Assembly: GCA_008638375.1 (NCBI GenBank)
Contig: CM018046.1
Coordinates: 44,539,706-44,603,705 of the forward strand
DNA: 64,000 bases
Direction of reading: 5' to 3'
From: Nyssa sinensis
Taxonomy: Eukaryota > Streptophyta > Magnoliopsida > Cornales > Nyssaceae
Within the stretch, counting starts at the first letter, position 1. Every line of letters begins with the position of its first letter. Below the pieces are notes generated by a model. That model worked only from the letters and a program-made list of their open reading frames with translations, was not told the DNA's origin and ran no database searches. Of this stretch, positions 11,201-25,200 are shown in pieces. Both the position numbers and the translations under genes were made by a program.

Positions 11201-14200
11201 AAATAATATTGAAGCATTCATATTGGCATGTTATAATGGTGGATTAATGTTGGATGCCTACGAAGATATATTATTTTTACGGGTTGTGTTAGTCTTCTTA
11301 CAGGTTGTGTTATGCTCGGTTCTTGCATATTGGTGGCCTAAGGGTCAAATTTTATAGAGGAAAACTATTTTTGCTATTTTCTGGGCTGTTTAGAAGGGGG
11401 TAATTTGTCTTGGAGGTGGCAGTCATGATGGCTAATTGTGTAGCTGCCTACTCAAAGAAGTTTATTTGGGATGATCTTTTCTTCTTTAATAATAACAAAT
11501 TGGCTTTTCGATGACATGCAAGGCATGTATAACCTTTTGCTTTATTCCCTTCTGTGAATTTTTGAAAAACTGCATACTGTTATTTTTTGGTTGGTATATC
11601 ATTTTATTTATTTATTTTAGATATAGAAATCTTCTGTTATAAATTTCACAATAGTAGCTTCTTGAAAAGCATCTGAAACTCCTGGGGATAATTTTATTTT
11701 TCCATACAAAACTTGAGACCTCGGTACTTTAAAAACATTTGCAATTGTTGCCCCCCCCCCCCCCCCACCCCACCCAACCCAAAAAAAAAAAAGACAAAAA
11801 GGAAAAATGAATGTTTTGAACTTCAAGAATTGAACACAAGAACTGGCTGCAAATATTGCCTCAATCATCATTCTTAGGAAAAGTTTTGAACCAACATTTA
11901 AATGGTGATTTTGAGTTGACAGCTTAAGATCTAACAGGTGGCAATTGATCACATGAAAGGGTTGCAAATTATATTAAAATGTACTCTTGTTTTACAATTT
12001 TATTCATGTTTCTGATGGATGTTGCATGTTTATATGAATAAAATATACTGTGTTGCTGATCTCATAACTCTTCTATAGACTCTGAGTTTTTTTTGGATGT
12101 GGAGATTTTCATTTATTGTGGGAACTACAATTCCCTGTGTGTGGCCCCGTGTGTGTTTGTGTCTACAAATTTTAAACTTTATATTTATATTTTCATGGTC
12201 TGCATAAAACTTGTGCCAATCCTTTCGAGCATATATTTTTGTTATGTGACATTTTTTTCCTTGCCTTTGTCCACCTTTTACTCTTCTTATTCTGAAACTT
12301 CTCGATTTATTGGTCACTCTAGTGGATGCTATTTTTTAACTTCCATGGGCACTCAGCACTTGCCTGTTTGCTCTAATTTTGTTTCACCTTGTTATTTCCA
12401 GGGATCAGGTTTAGGATCTTTATCTGATGTAGACGATCTGACTAGTACATTTTCAAAGGTTGGTTCCTTGATATATACATGTACATAACATATATATATA
12501 TATATATAATGTTGTTGGCTTGCTGGCAGTGGATGTCTGTTTATATGGATGTTGTTTCTTACACTATCTCCACATGAGATTATTTTTTATCCGTTACTAA
12601 TATTGATTTCAACAGATCAAATGCTAACTTTAGTTTTTGTTGCCAAACATCTTGTATTTATTGCAGTTATGATTACTAGATTAATACTGATTGCTGATTG
12701 AATCATTTCTACAGAATTGGCCTGCAACAACCAAGGTTTTGATTTTCATTCAGGCAAAAATTTTGAGAATTAAAAATTCATATAAAGATCTTGAGACGGT
12801 TTTGGCCATGTGAAGACTAGTGAGGAAGAGTGACATGCTCCACATTGGGGGTAATCCTAGGGGAAGAAAAATTTCAAAATTTAAGATAATAGAAAGATAA
12901 GAGAACTTGTGGCTTAACTAAAGTAATGGCTTTAGACTTATCAAAAAAGGAAAAAAAAATTGAAGTGATGGCTTTAGATGTAGTAGAATAGTGAAACAAG
13001 ATTCATGTTGTTGATCCCAAATATTTGTTAAATATATTGGCGGCTAAATGCTTGGCTTAACATTGCAAATTTTTCAAGGTTGCTGTAGGAAATCGACGAT
13101 GTAAGGCTTCAATGAAGAGTTTATCTAATAATTTGAATCTAATTCAAGAAATTGTTAGGTTAGGGGTAGGTCAAGTCTCACTTAGGGGAGGAGTTGGTGG
13201 GTTTGTTGTGGTTTTGTAGTGGATTATCTTTGATGTGTTCCCAAGCTTGTATGTTGAAATCGGAAATGGTTTTCTATATTTCTGTATCTATTTTCATATA
13301 CAAACTATTGGTATTTATAATACAATTGGGAAGTAAAGTAGGAAAGAATCGTTTCCTAAACTAAGAGCAAAAAGGTCTTCCTAAAATCTCTCTGCAATTT
13401 CAACCACTAATTACTCCACAATAATCTCTACCACTAATTACTCCATAATAATTGGGAATTTCCACACTCCCCCTCAAGTTGGATCGTAAATGTTAATCAT
13501 ATCCAACTTGCAGATGATCTCGTCAAAACTAGACCGAAATAGCCCTTTGGTGAAGATATCCGTAGTTTGTTCTTTTGTAGGAACATAGGTCATGCAGATA
13601 ATTCCGTTCTCAACTTTTTCCTTGATAAAATGTCTGTCCACTTCTATATGCTTGGTCCGGTCATGCTGAACTGGGTTGAGAGAAATGTTGATGGCTGCTT
13701 TGTTGTCACAGTAAAGTTTCATTGAGAATTTTACTGTGACCTGTAGTTCTTCCAAGAGTTTCTTTAGCCACAATCCTTCACATATCCCTTGTACAGCTGC
13801 TCTAAATTCGGCTTCAACACTGCTTCTGGCCACTACATTTTGTTTCTTGCTTCTCCAAGTAACCAAGTTTCCCCACGCATAGGTGCAATACTCGGTAGTG
13901 GACTTTCTATCTTCTATTGAACCTGCCCAAATAGCATCTGTGAAGACTTCGACTTCCTTGCGTTCTGATTTCTTGAAGAATAGTTCTCTACACAAGGAGC
14001 CTTTGAGATATTTGAGAATCTTGTACGCAACTTCTAGGTGAGTTTCCTTTGGTGAATGCATGTGTTGGCTCACCACACTAGGGCTGTAAACGAATCCGAT
14101 CCGTTTAATATAAAATTCAATTCAATCCGATCCGATCCGATCCGTTTATCCGACAGATCATTCGAATGTTGATTCGTATCTGAATCTGTTAATAACCGGA

Positions 14201-14530
14201 TCTCCCATCCGTTAACCCGGTTTGATCCGTTTAAAATTATAATACTTTACATGGCTATAAATCTGTATTAAACTAAAATCTGCTATTTAAATAATTATTA
14301 AAAATAAAAACCTGCACTAACTAACCATAATTAAATAATAAATCAATCATAAAATTATAATAAATAGTTATTTAAAAATTAAAATATAATAAAAAATTAT
14401 CATGTCCATAATATTAAAATATAACAAATCCTTACATAAGACTAAAATAAAAAAGTTCACAATCTTCAAACTATTACATAATTAAACATATACTCAATGG
14501 TCCTTATTAATTATATATATAATATATTAA

Positions 14531-14577
<47 letters not shown>

Positions 14578-17500
14578 GGATCGGATCGACCTATATCATA
14601 TCAGATCCGTTTATATTTGGGATAATCAGATTCAGATTGGATCGGGTCATAGATCACTATTTTTAAAACCATATCCGGACTTAGTGGATCGGATCTCGGA
14701 TCAGGATCGGGTCACGATCCGTTCCATTGACAGCTCTACACCACAATAACCGCGAATGCAATATCAGGTCTGGTGTGTGATAGGTAGATTAGCTTGCCAA
14801 CTAGTCTCTAATATCTATCCTTTTTAACTGGATTTCCCTCATCCTTTGGTTTCCTTCCTGCTTCGATAGGTGTGTCACTTGGTTTACATCCAAGGATGCT
14901 AGTGTCGGTTAGAAGGTCAAGGACATACTTTCGTTGAGAGACACTAATACCCGTCTTTGATTTGGCAACTTCCATTTCCAAGAAGTATCGCATTTGTCCC
15001 AGGTCTTTTACTTCAAATTCAGTGGCTAAGATTTTCTTCAGTCTCTCCATCTCCACTAAATTATCCCCGGTTAGGATTATGTCATTAACATAAACAATTA
15101 GAATTGTTTTTATTCCATCTTCAGATTGCTGGAAGAACATAGTGTGGTCTGACTGCCCCTGCCGATATCCTTGACCCTTTATTACCATTGCAAATCTATC
15201 GAACCATAGCTCTAGGTGACTGCTTGAGATCTGTACAGAGACTTCTTGAGTTTGCATACCCGATTTTCTTCTCCCTTCTTACAAAATTCCGGTGGTATTG
15301 TCATGAAGACTTCTTCTTCTAACTTGCCATTCAGAAAGGCATTCTTAATGTTAAGTTGTTGACGAGGCCAATCCAAGTTGGCTGCCAACGACAAGAGGAC
15401 TCGAACTGTATTCAACTTTGCCAGCAGGTGCAAACGTCTCTGTGTAGTCAATGCCATAGGTTTATGTAAACCCTTTTGCAACAAAGCGGGCTTTGTAACG
15501 CTCTATTGCCCCATCAACCTTGTATTTCAAGGTAAAAAGCCATTTGCAGCCGGCCAGTCTCTTCCCTCTCGGTAAATCCATCACATCCCAAGTCTCATTT
15601 TTTTCGAACACCCACACCTCTTCCATTATTGCATCCATCTGTTTGGGGACCTCCAAGGCCTCTTAAATATTTTTCGGAATTTCTGCACTATCAAGGTTGG
15701 AGATAAAAGCACAAAACTTTGTAGATAGAGCATTATAAGGCATAAATTTTGAGATAGGGTAGAGAGTACATGACCGAGTTGATTTTTTGAGAGCAATGGA
15801 TAAATTAATATAAGGAGACTCAGATTTATCATCAGAATTAAAAGGGGACTCTTGGATACTCGGAGCTATCACCAGGTGCCAACTCTCTTTGTGCTTCGTG
15901 TGAGATGCTCCTTGTACCTTGATTTTGGCCTCTTTGAATAAACAAGTATTTCCTTGTCTTGTTATTTTCCTCAATCGCCCCCTGAGTTCAAGTTTCCTTC
16001 TGTAAATGGCACATTAGAACAAGATGGTGTGGTAGGTCCAGTGTTTGGGATAGGCTCAAAAAAGGAGAGTTCAAAGTCTAATAACCGAGCTTCACTCAAA
16101 TGCTCCCCCTAAAGAGAGGGCTTTTGGAAGTAAGAAGTGTTTTAAAAAAATGTAACATCAAGGCTAACAAAGACCCGTTTGGTGGATGGATCATAGCACT
16201 TGTAACCTTTCTGAGTAGGAGAATACCTAATGAAAATACACTTAATAGCTCGAGGATCGAATTTATGCCGATGGTGGGAATGGACATAAACAAAGGCGGT
16301 ACAACCAAATACTTTGAGAGATAGACTAGAGGAGAGGCGAGAGTGAGGGAAGAATTACTGGAATGTTTGGAGGGGTGTAGCAAAAGAGAGAACACGACTA
16401 GGCATTCTATTGATGAGGTAGGTAGATGTCAAAATGGCATCACCCCATAATATTTTGGGCATGTGCATAGTGAACATCAAGGCACGAGCAACTTTGAGAA
16501 GGTGTCTAATTTTCCGTTCGACAACCCCATTTTGTTGGGGAGTGTTGACGCAAGAACTTTGATGAATGATCCCATGCTGTTGAAGATAATCACCCAAAGT
16601 AGCATTGAAATATTCGGTGCCATTATCAGTGCGCAGAATTTGAAGTTGCGTCTGGAATTGTGTTTGGATCATGCAGTGAAAATTGATAAACATATAACGA
16701 ACATCAGTTTTATCCTTTAACAGGTAAACCCAACAAACTCGAGTATGGTCATCAATAAATGTAACAAACCATTTGGTATGAGTACGATTAAGAATACGAG
16801 AAGGACCCCACAAGTCATTGGGAATCAGAGTGAAAGACTTGGATGGTTTGTATGTAGATGGCGGGAAGGAAGTACGATGATGTTTTGCAAGTTCACATAT
16901 TTCACATTGAAAATCAGAGAACCCTTTATTCGGAAATAAACGTTTCAAATATTGAAAATTGGAATGACTCATTCGACAATGCCATAACAAAAGTTCACTA
17001 TCCTTTGAGACATATGCAGAATCACAAATGGCAATTGGACCCTTTTTTCTCACATCAGTGTCCTCAAAGTAGTAGAGACCAGCACACTCCTTAGCATTGC
17101 CAATCGTCGTCCCCGATGATAGGTCCTGAAAAAGACAATGAGAGGGAAGAAACTTAGCAGAGCAATTGGAATTTTTTGTCAACTAGCTAATGGATGACAT
17201 ATTGCATGATAACTCTGGAACATGAAGAACAGACTCGAGTGTAATAGAGTAAGAGAGGCGAATACTCCCTTTGCCAGCAACAGAGGAGAGGGAACCATCT
17301 GCAATTTTAACCTTAAGATTACCAGCACAAGGTGAGTATGAAGAAAGGAGGTCGTAAGAATCAGTCATGTGATCAGAAGCACTAGAGTCAATAATCCAAG
17401 GAGTTTTTGAGTGAGGGGCAGTAATGAGGGCACTCAAAAAATTACCTCGGTGTGCTAATGAACCAGAAGGAGTAGGCGTGAAAGACTGACCCGAGGGTTG

Positions 17501-20500
17501 GGGGCTAAAAAAGATTTTGTAGAGTTGATCCAACTGGTCAGAGGTAAAGGCACTGCTTGGAGGAGGTGTGCATTTGACTTTTGGAGGGGGCTCGGCCTGA
17601 GGGTCAGTAGTAGCGTGATAGCCACGAGTGCGATGATTCTGCCGTGGTTTCTAATCAGCGGGCTTCCCATGTAGCTCCAAACAGATATCCTTAGTATCAC
17701 CAGGCTTACAGCAATGTTCACACCAAGGTCGGCCTATGTTTTGTTTCGGCCTAGACCTAGCCAGGGGGCCTTTTGTAAACAACGCAGACACTTCAGACCC
17801 AACAGGAAGAGAATCTTTTAGCATCATTCGATGCTGCTGCTCTTCACGCCGCACTTACAAGAAGACTTCACGTGTGGAAGGCAGAGGTCGTCAACCAAGA
17901 ATACGTCCGCGAACATCATCGAAGTTGCGGTTAAGCCTAGCAAGAAACTCAAAGACTCTCAGTTTCGAGTTTCTTCTTGTAGCGAGCACTATCGCCAGAG
18001 CAATCCCATTCCTTGTTAAAGCTGAGATCGAGTTCCTGCCAGAAAGCCGTCATCTCAATGAAATAATCGGTGACCTCCTTCTCTCTTTGCTTCATCTGCC
18101 GTAGTCGAGTCTTGATGTCGAAAATCTGAGATGAATCGCCAACATCAGAATGCGTCTCTCGAATGACATCCCAAATGTCTTTTGCTGTCGGCAAGAAAAG
18201 GTAGGTCTTTCCAATGAAAGGTTGCATGGAATTCACCAGCCAAGCAGTTACCATGGAGTTCTCGAACGTCCATTTCTGCAGAGAAGCAATATTGGTTGAG
18301 GCTGGCTTGGGTGTCGCGCCTGGTAAGGTAGCCAAGTTTGCCGTTGCCATCGAGCATGAGTTTTAATGGATTGAGCTCATTCACGAAAGTTTTTCCCATT
18401 TAGCTTCTCCACCATGAGTTGAAGAGGTGAGAGAGTGAGGCCACTAGAACCCATGGTGGAGAGGGCTTCAGGACTTGCTGCTGGGAGTTTCGGTCATGGA
18501 TTGGCTCTGATACTATGAAATCGGAAATGGTTTTCTGTATTTCTGTATCTATTTTTATATACAAACTATTGGTATTTATAATACAATTGGGAAGAAAAAT
18601 AGGAAAGAGTAAAATAGGAAAGAATCGTTTCCTAAACTAAGAGCAAAAAGGTCTTCCTAAAATCTCTCTACAATTTTTACCACTAATTACTCCACAATAA
18701 TCTCTACCACTAATTACTCCATAATAATTGAGAATTTCCGCATGTTTATATGAAATGGAGCATGACGAGGATGGTCATAAAATATTTCAGTGTTGTTAAA
18801 GGCGATTGGGTGCTTGCTTAGGCGATAAGGCGAAGTGAGGATGAGGCATAATGCCTCAACGTACTCCAAGGAGGGAGGCGTCATTGATTAAGGCAAAAAG
18901 CGTTGTGGCTCGAGGTGAGAGCTTCATTAACTATAACTTATATATTACTTAAATTTGAGGCGGTTTGAGATGTGAGAGCATCACATTGTGTTTTGTGAAG
19001 CGAGTGAAAAGCAACTTCAGGTCTTGAGATGTATTCTACTTTGTTTTCTGGCGGTTTTAGGGTTAAAAGTGAATCTAGCAAAGACCGAGCTTATTCCAAT
19101 GGGTGATATGGGGGCAATGGATGAGATGGCTTGGGCTCTAGGTTGCAAGGTGGGCTAGCTTCCATCAGTGTATCTAGGGCTGCCTTTGGGTGCTCCTCCA
19201 AGATCTATTGGGATATAGGATACTGTAATTGAGAGATTCCAAAGAGACTAGTAGGATGGAAGAGTAAGTACTAGTCAAAAGGTGGAAGGATTACTCTCAT
19301 TAGTAGTACTTTGGAGAATTTGCCTACTTACTACATGTCCTTATTCCTGATGCCAACTTCGGTTAGAAGAAAACTTGAGAAGATTCAGAGATACTTTTTA
19401 TGGTGGGGCAAAGAGGATGGCAAGAGATTTCACCTCCTCGTGTAGGATAGAGTTAAATCTCCTCTTGCGGAGGGTGGATTGGGGATCAATGATATGAAGT
19501 TGTTTAATCAAGCTTTGTTAGGAAAGTGGCTATGGAGGTATGCTATAGAGAAGAATGCTTTATGGAGAGAGGTGGTGGATATTAAGTATGGAGGGGAGCG
19601 CCCTGGTGGGGTGGGGGGGTGGGTTCGCTCGAGGTCACTGGGACTTATGGGATGTGGGATGTGGAAAGCAATAGAGGGGTCAAGGTCATTTCAAGTCCTA
19701 TGTTCAATTCGACATAGGTGATGGCTCGTAGGGTACGACTTTGGAGTGACCACTGGCATAGAGTAGGGGTGTTGAAAGACCGCTTTCCCAGTTTGCTCGA
19801 TTTAGTGTTGGACAAGGAGGGTCTAGTGGCAGATTGTTTGGAAATGGTGAGGGGTAGAAGGGTTTGGAGTCCAAAATTTCGAAGAAACTTCTATGATTGG
19901 GAGTTGGACGAAGTGGTGGTGATGGGACCTTTTTGGTTTGATCATTTTTATAGGAGGTTAAGGGAGGAGAGGGACATTTCCTTTTCATGGAAGCTGATTT
20001 GGAGATCCTGTGTGCCTACCAAAGCCGCATTTTTTGCTTAGGAGGCGGCATGGGGCGTTATTTTGGCAGAGGATAATTTAAAGAGATGTGGCTATCATCT
20101 CCTTAGCCGGCGCTCACTATGCAAAGAAGAGGAGGAATCGGTTGACTATCTTCTTTTATATTGCAAGTCACTTGAGATGTTTGGAATATGCTTTTTAGCC
20201 TAATGGGTCAACCGAGGATAATTTAAAGAGACGAGGCTATCATCTCCTTAGCTGGCGCTCACTATGCAAAGAAGAGGAGGAATCAATTGACTATCTTCTT
20301 TTATATTGCAAGTCACTTGAGATGTTTGGAATATGCTTTTTAGCCTAATGGGTCATGCCGGCTAAGGTGAAGCATCTTGTTTTTTGGGATGGAGGTATAA
20401 GAGACTTTGCAAGGAGTTGAGAATAGCTGGGAAGATGGCACCTACTTGTCTTTTGCGGTGCATTTGGCGTGTGAAGAACTGTAGGATTTTTGAAGGGGTG

Positions 20501-22183
20501 GAATTGTCCCCTTGGAAGTTGAAGAACACGTTTTTGAATGCTTTTTTCTTTTGGTTAAAAGAAGAATATCCCATTTATTTAGAAGGGCTCATTGAATTTT
20601 TTTGGGGGATTTTAGGCCTTTTAGTTTTGTAGCCGGTCCCTTTATTTTGTATTTTTTTGGAGCCCTTCTTGGACCCTTTGAGTAATACGATTTACTTTTA
20701 CGGTTTTACTAATAAAGAAAACTTAAATTTGTTCATGTATCTTGTCTTCTTGTTCTATGATTAAAGTTATTTTTATCGTGACAATATTTAACCAATATAA
20801 AAGTTGCTAAAATGGTAGAAAATGTTTAAGTGGTATCATTGCTTAAAATTTAGCTAGGCCATACACTCTTTAGATTAAATTTTCTAGAATTACAAGAAAT
20901 TTTATTTAACTTAAAATAAATGAACTTTTAATATATAATATATTTTTTAATTATTTTATACGTTAGTGCGAGGCTAACACTTTTCTATCACCTCACTTTT
21001 TAGGCAGTGTAGGACCTTAGCGTCTTAAAGCGGTCTTTTGCCTTTAGTTACATTGAAATATTTTAAAAATAAACTTGATGATATTCATGAAAGCATAATT
21101 AATAACTTAAGTTTAGATATGGAATTGGGATCAACAATAGTAATAATGATGTGATCTTATGAAATTACATTTATAACATGATTTTACCACTAAAATGTGG
21201 TTACAGTACTTATGGTGAGATCATTTTTCTAGAGAATGGTTCACTTGTGAGAATATTGAAATAATGCTTTATGCACTTATTCTCAGATCTATTATGGAAT
21301 TACATATTTGTAATCACTGTAGAAGTATTGGGAAAAGATATGTATATATATGTGTGCGGATGCGTGCGCACACACACACACACACATATATATATAGGGA
21401 AGCCTAGTGCACGAGACTCCCACCAATCTGGGTTTGGGGAGGGTTATATATAAAATTAATACTGTGTTTGCTAAGCTTCCCGAGATAAGATCATAAGACT
21501 AAAGTCATAGATTGGATGTCTTCGGTTCAGAAACTATTGTCTATTCAAAGGAGAGAAGGAAAAAAAAGAAAAAGAAAAAAATCACTAAATAGGATTTTGA
21601 GGCCTAAAGTTCACTCAGGAATCCATTTTTGTGAATTCATTTTGGTGAAGGTGGTAACAATCTGTAACAACTTTTATTGCTTTCACCAACCACTTATTAT
21701 GATCTTATCAATCATCTTCTTCTTCTTTTTAACATGATTTTGCTATAATGCTATAATTTTCTCATTTTCCTCTAGTATTTAGCAAATGGAAAGCGTAATA
21801 AACAGTAGAGTTTATTAATTTTTTAGGGGATCTTAGGCTTTAATTTTTTGTGCCTGTCCCCTTTTTGTAATTGTAATTATGGGTTTGCTCCCCTCGTGCG
21901 TCTTTTTATATACTTATATACAATCTTCACTCATTAGAAAAAATTCACATTGATCTGAATCGTAAGTTTTGAAAAATTCTAGAATTATGTTGACAAATTT
22001 TGTCATTGACCACTACTGTTGACTAATGGAAGCGGTATGGAAGGGGAAATCTATTGCCGACAATTAAACTAGAAGGAATGTCAGTGTCATTTTTGAAAAT
22101 ATGAGGGAGTCTTTGTCATTTTTGAAGATATGAGGGAGTCTTTGTAATTGAGAGATTCCTCAAGGGAGGTTGGTTGTAACTTA

Positions 22184-22225
<42 letters not shown>

Positions 22226-25200
22226 TTTTGGGGGGGGACTATTTTAACACACAATGTAACTTTTGTTTTAACAACATGAAATTTAAGGGTCATTTAAGAC
22301 TAAAAAGTAGTTTAATACATGTTTGTTAACATTGTGTGTGTGTGTGTGTGTTTTTGGGATTGTTTTTAACTCTTTCCCCATTTCCCAATTTTCACTATAA
22401 TGGTAGAAGAGGCTTAATTTATACATAAATGTTTGAGTTTCAGAAGATTTCCCATAAAAGGGGAGTTCTAAAACACGTTAATGAAAGAAGCTAATGTAGG
22501 TGATTGGTTTACTTTGGCTTTTGAAGGATGTGGATGAGTGTGTTTTGGGAAAGAAAGAGATGGAGGTTTGGTTGGTGATTGTTTTTTCTCCCCTTTTGGA
22601 TAAGTATAATACCTCTTGATTTAACCATGCACCTTGGAGGTGTTAGCCTATAGGCCCGTAGGAGATCAAAAATCAAAGAATTGTATAATTTATGTGAACA
22701 TTTACTGAAGTATAACACGATCAATTTGGAAACTTATTAAACCAATTTGGGCGCTTATTAAACATAGAGACTTAATATTGGTACTCCACTTGCACGAGTC
22801 TATAGTGGACTAGTGTAAGGGACGATCGTTTCTCATGACACCTGAAAACTTGCGTGTTAGGTGGTACTTTCTCAAGAATCCCCCACTACAACCCCGATGT
22901 GGAGCCCAACACACCGATGTGTCATCCTGCAATAGGATCCCCTCTCCTAAACCCTGATGCACTCATCACGGGGACCCACCTCGCCTACCTGTTCCCTTGG
23001 GTGCTTGGGTGGGCCTCGTGTTGTGAAGCCGTCCCTACCTGTCATACTCCTGGGTTGGCTCTAATATCATTGTCTGAGACGGGCGCTTGTCATCTAACTG
23101 AAAAGCTTAGCTATTTGGTATCCTTGCTTATATGCCTAAGAACCCCATTGTACACGCCTGATGTGAGACTCAACACTCACGTCTCATCTCTATGACAAAT
23201 AGAATCAAGCTTATGCACCGGGCCAATGATGAAAAACCCCTAGTATACACTGCTTGATTACTTTTATTTTGTTTGTCATGCATGCTACACATCAAGTAAA
23301 CTAGATATAAGTAAGTCACCTATCTATAAACTTGTATTTCTAAATAAAATATTTAAAAAAGACATTAATTTAAAGTGTGATCTTGTTGAGGTAGCTCTTG
23401 CATGATGAACAAGAGGACATTCAATCTAATTGTTCGATTGTACTTATGAAATTTTTTTAATGATGGTTGGATTGTCAAAAGATGAATCCTACAAGCGCAA
23501 ATAGTCTGGTCCAAAATCTAAATTTTTTTACTTATTAAAAAAAAAGATGAATCCTACAAAAAAAAGTTATTGATAGGTGTAAGATTACTTATTTCACGCT
23601 AGGCATCAATGGTTTGCTTCCCTATTATTATTATTTTTTTTCATCATTATTATTATCATATTATCTAATCATTATCATCATCATTTTCTTCTTTAAGTCT
23701 ATATTACAGTTTGTAGTAGAACATCTTTCAGTCTACTTGCACTTGTTTGAAGAAGATAAGAGCCATTCAGAGTTCCTTTCCATTGTTTTGGCATTATATT
23801 TTATAAAACTGTAGATGGTAGGAATATCCTACCGGGAATGCTGGGAGAATCACAAGATTGTGAAGTAATGGATTCATGCGGGGAGGTTATGTGAGTGTTT
23901 CAGAGAGTTTGAAGTACACCATTCAATGGCACTGCAAGGCTGAGTGGTTCTGGGGAGAAGGTACGAGCCGACTAGTTAGATGGGATTTCTAGGAGGGAAA
24001 GGGATGAATTGAACCTTTCTCAGAGTATTGAATGCTAAGAAGGTTATTCAAAATATCCTTCCTAGAACCTTTTAATGGTAACCTTGTTAATTGAGTTCAA
24101 GGGTACTGAATGCTTGTCCCAACTGTTGCCACTTTTGTTGTAGTTAATTTGTCTTAGGAATCTTTGTCTCATATTTATAGCTTAGGGAGCACGTGCCAAA
24201 CGTCTTAGCTTTAGGCGGGAAGGGTTTTCCCTTTGCCACGTGTCTACCCCTTTCAGCTGATTGGACAAATGTTAATTCCCATATGTCATTACTTTCACCT
24301 GTCATTAATGAAAGTCATAATCTCATGTTTCTAGGTCAAACCATAATACTGTTTCATGCTTTGGTCCCTTCCTCATTTAATGCAGAGTACTTTGTAGGAT
24401 TCTCATACATGAGTCTCCATGTCACAAAAACTTGAGTATCTCGAGTGTGAGCGTGCCACCCTCTAGGAGTTTCCCGAGATTTTGTCCCTGAATTTCTTGG
24501 TTATTGTTGTTGAGGGACGACAACTTTGGGGAGCTTCTTGTGAAGCTTCTTGGATGAAGTCCTTCCGGGGAGCTTCTTCTTGGTAGTGACTTTGTGGGGA
24601 ACATGCCACTTTCTTCTGGGAGTTCTCATAGCCTCGTATGCATGTCTTGGCCTTTTGAATGACTTTAGCTAGAATGTGGGGAGTTCCACGTTGTCCTTGT
24701 CTAGTTCCACGTGGTTCCTCATCTTGCCACGTGGTACGCGTGGTATTTACATCATCTACAAAACCTAGAAACATATATATGATATTACAATATTCTTTTT
24801 TTCTTCTTTTTTCTCAAATCTTTTTGACAAACATTCATTTTGGTCCCCTGAAGGGAAAATTCCTGAATCCATTTATTTTGCATCTAGTAGTTGAAAAGTT
24901 GGTTGTATACTGCAACTAATCCAATTATTGTTTCGTTTTTATTGGTATAGTGTTTTTATTTTTTCATGTAGGTGCTATCATCATTATATTGCGATTAGTT
25001 GAACATCAATTTTTTTTTATAAGTGCAATTAGTTAAGCATTAAGCTAGCAGCACCCACATGATCTCACATATAAATGCAAAATAGTATCAAAACAGACTA
25101 TTTGATTTCAACCAAACCCTAATACACGATTAGTATGGTGCCTTAAGACTCCTAACTATAAACTAGTATCAAGACGGACCATTGAATTGCAACCAACCCC

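Larger units (their letters stand above)
13474..17854 (-). pseudogene. Copia element 1 pol (protease, integrase, RT, RNase H), broken
   Basis: Read on the minus strand. The protease-like motif is DSSASDHMT (17533-17183), where the family has DSGAS. The integrase (17182-16355) keeps the zinc-binding H/C pairs, the first Asp in [15 protein letters not shown] and the Glu of [14 protein letters not shown] (15656-14808) has the active-site block as YVNDIIL instead of YVDD, losing a catalytic aspartate. RNase H (14076-13474) has DNKAAINI and ends [11 protein letters not shown]. Frames are broken near 16000-16100 and 15200-15480, and a MITE splits RT from RNase H. It cannot make a functional polyprotein. 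Confidence 0.85.
13255..18742 (-). mobile_element. Near-complete but defective Ty1/copia element in PAT1 intron 3
   Basis: Minus-strand element, antisense to PAT1. LTRs lie at 13255-13466 and 18516-18742. The primer-binding site (18515-18503) reads TAGTATCAGAGCC, one base off the usual tRNA-Met site. The polypurine tract GAGGGGGAG abuts the left LTR. In element order: broken gag (18453-17949), zinc-knuckle/protease region, integrase, reverse transcriptase and RNase H. By eye the LTRs differ at about eight positions plus one indel of about 16 bp, so the insertion is not very recent. Flanking bases (tatgt / tgttt) are not a clean 5-bp duplication. A hAT-like MITE (14079-14738) is inserted between RT and RNase H. 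Confidence 0.9.
18788..21055. mobile_element. hAT-like element with perfect 8-bp TSD, carrying a LINE fragment
   Basis: The ends are imperfect inverted repeats: CAGTGTTGTTAAAGGC at the left and CAATGTAACTAAAGGC at the right (read on the minus strand). It is flanked by the exact 8-bp duplication AAATATTT (18780-18787 and 21056-21063). Length is 2268 bp, most of it a LINE 3' fragment (18985-20715) that presumably entered later. It has no transposase. It starts only 45 bp after the copia element's right LTR. Confidence 0.75.

Noticed and set aside
13245..13254. 5-bp target duplication for copia element 1
   Set aside because: tatgt on the left and tgttt on the right do not match. Only a shifted atgt is shared.
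24463..24774. 103-codon minus-strand frame
   Set aside because: No recognisable domain, and it lies in a repeat-like part of PAT1 intron 3.
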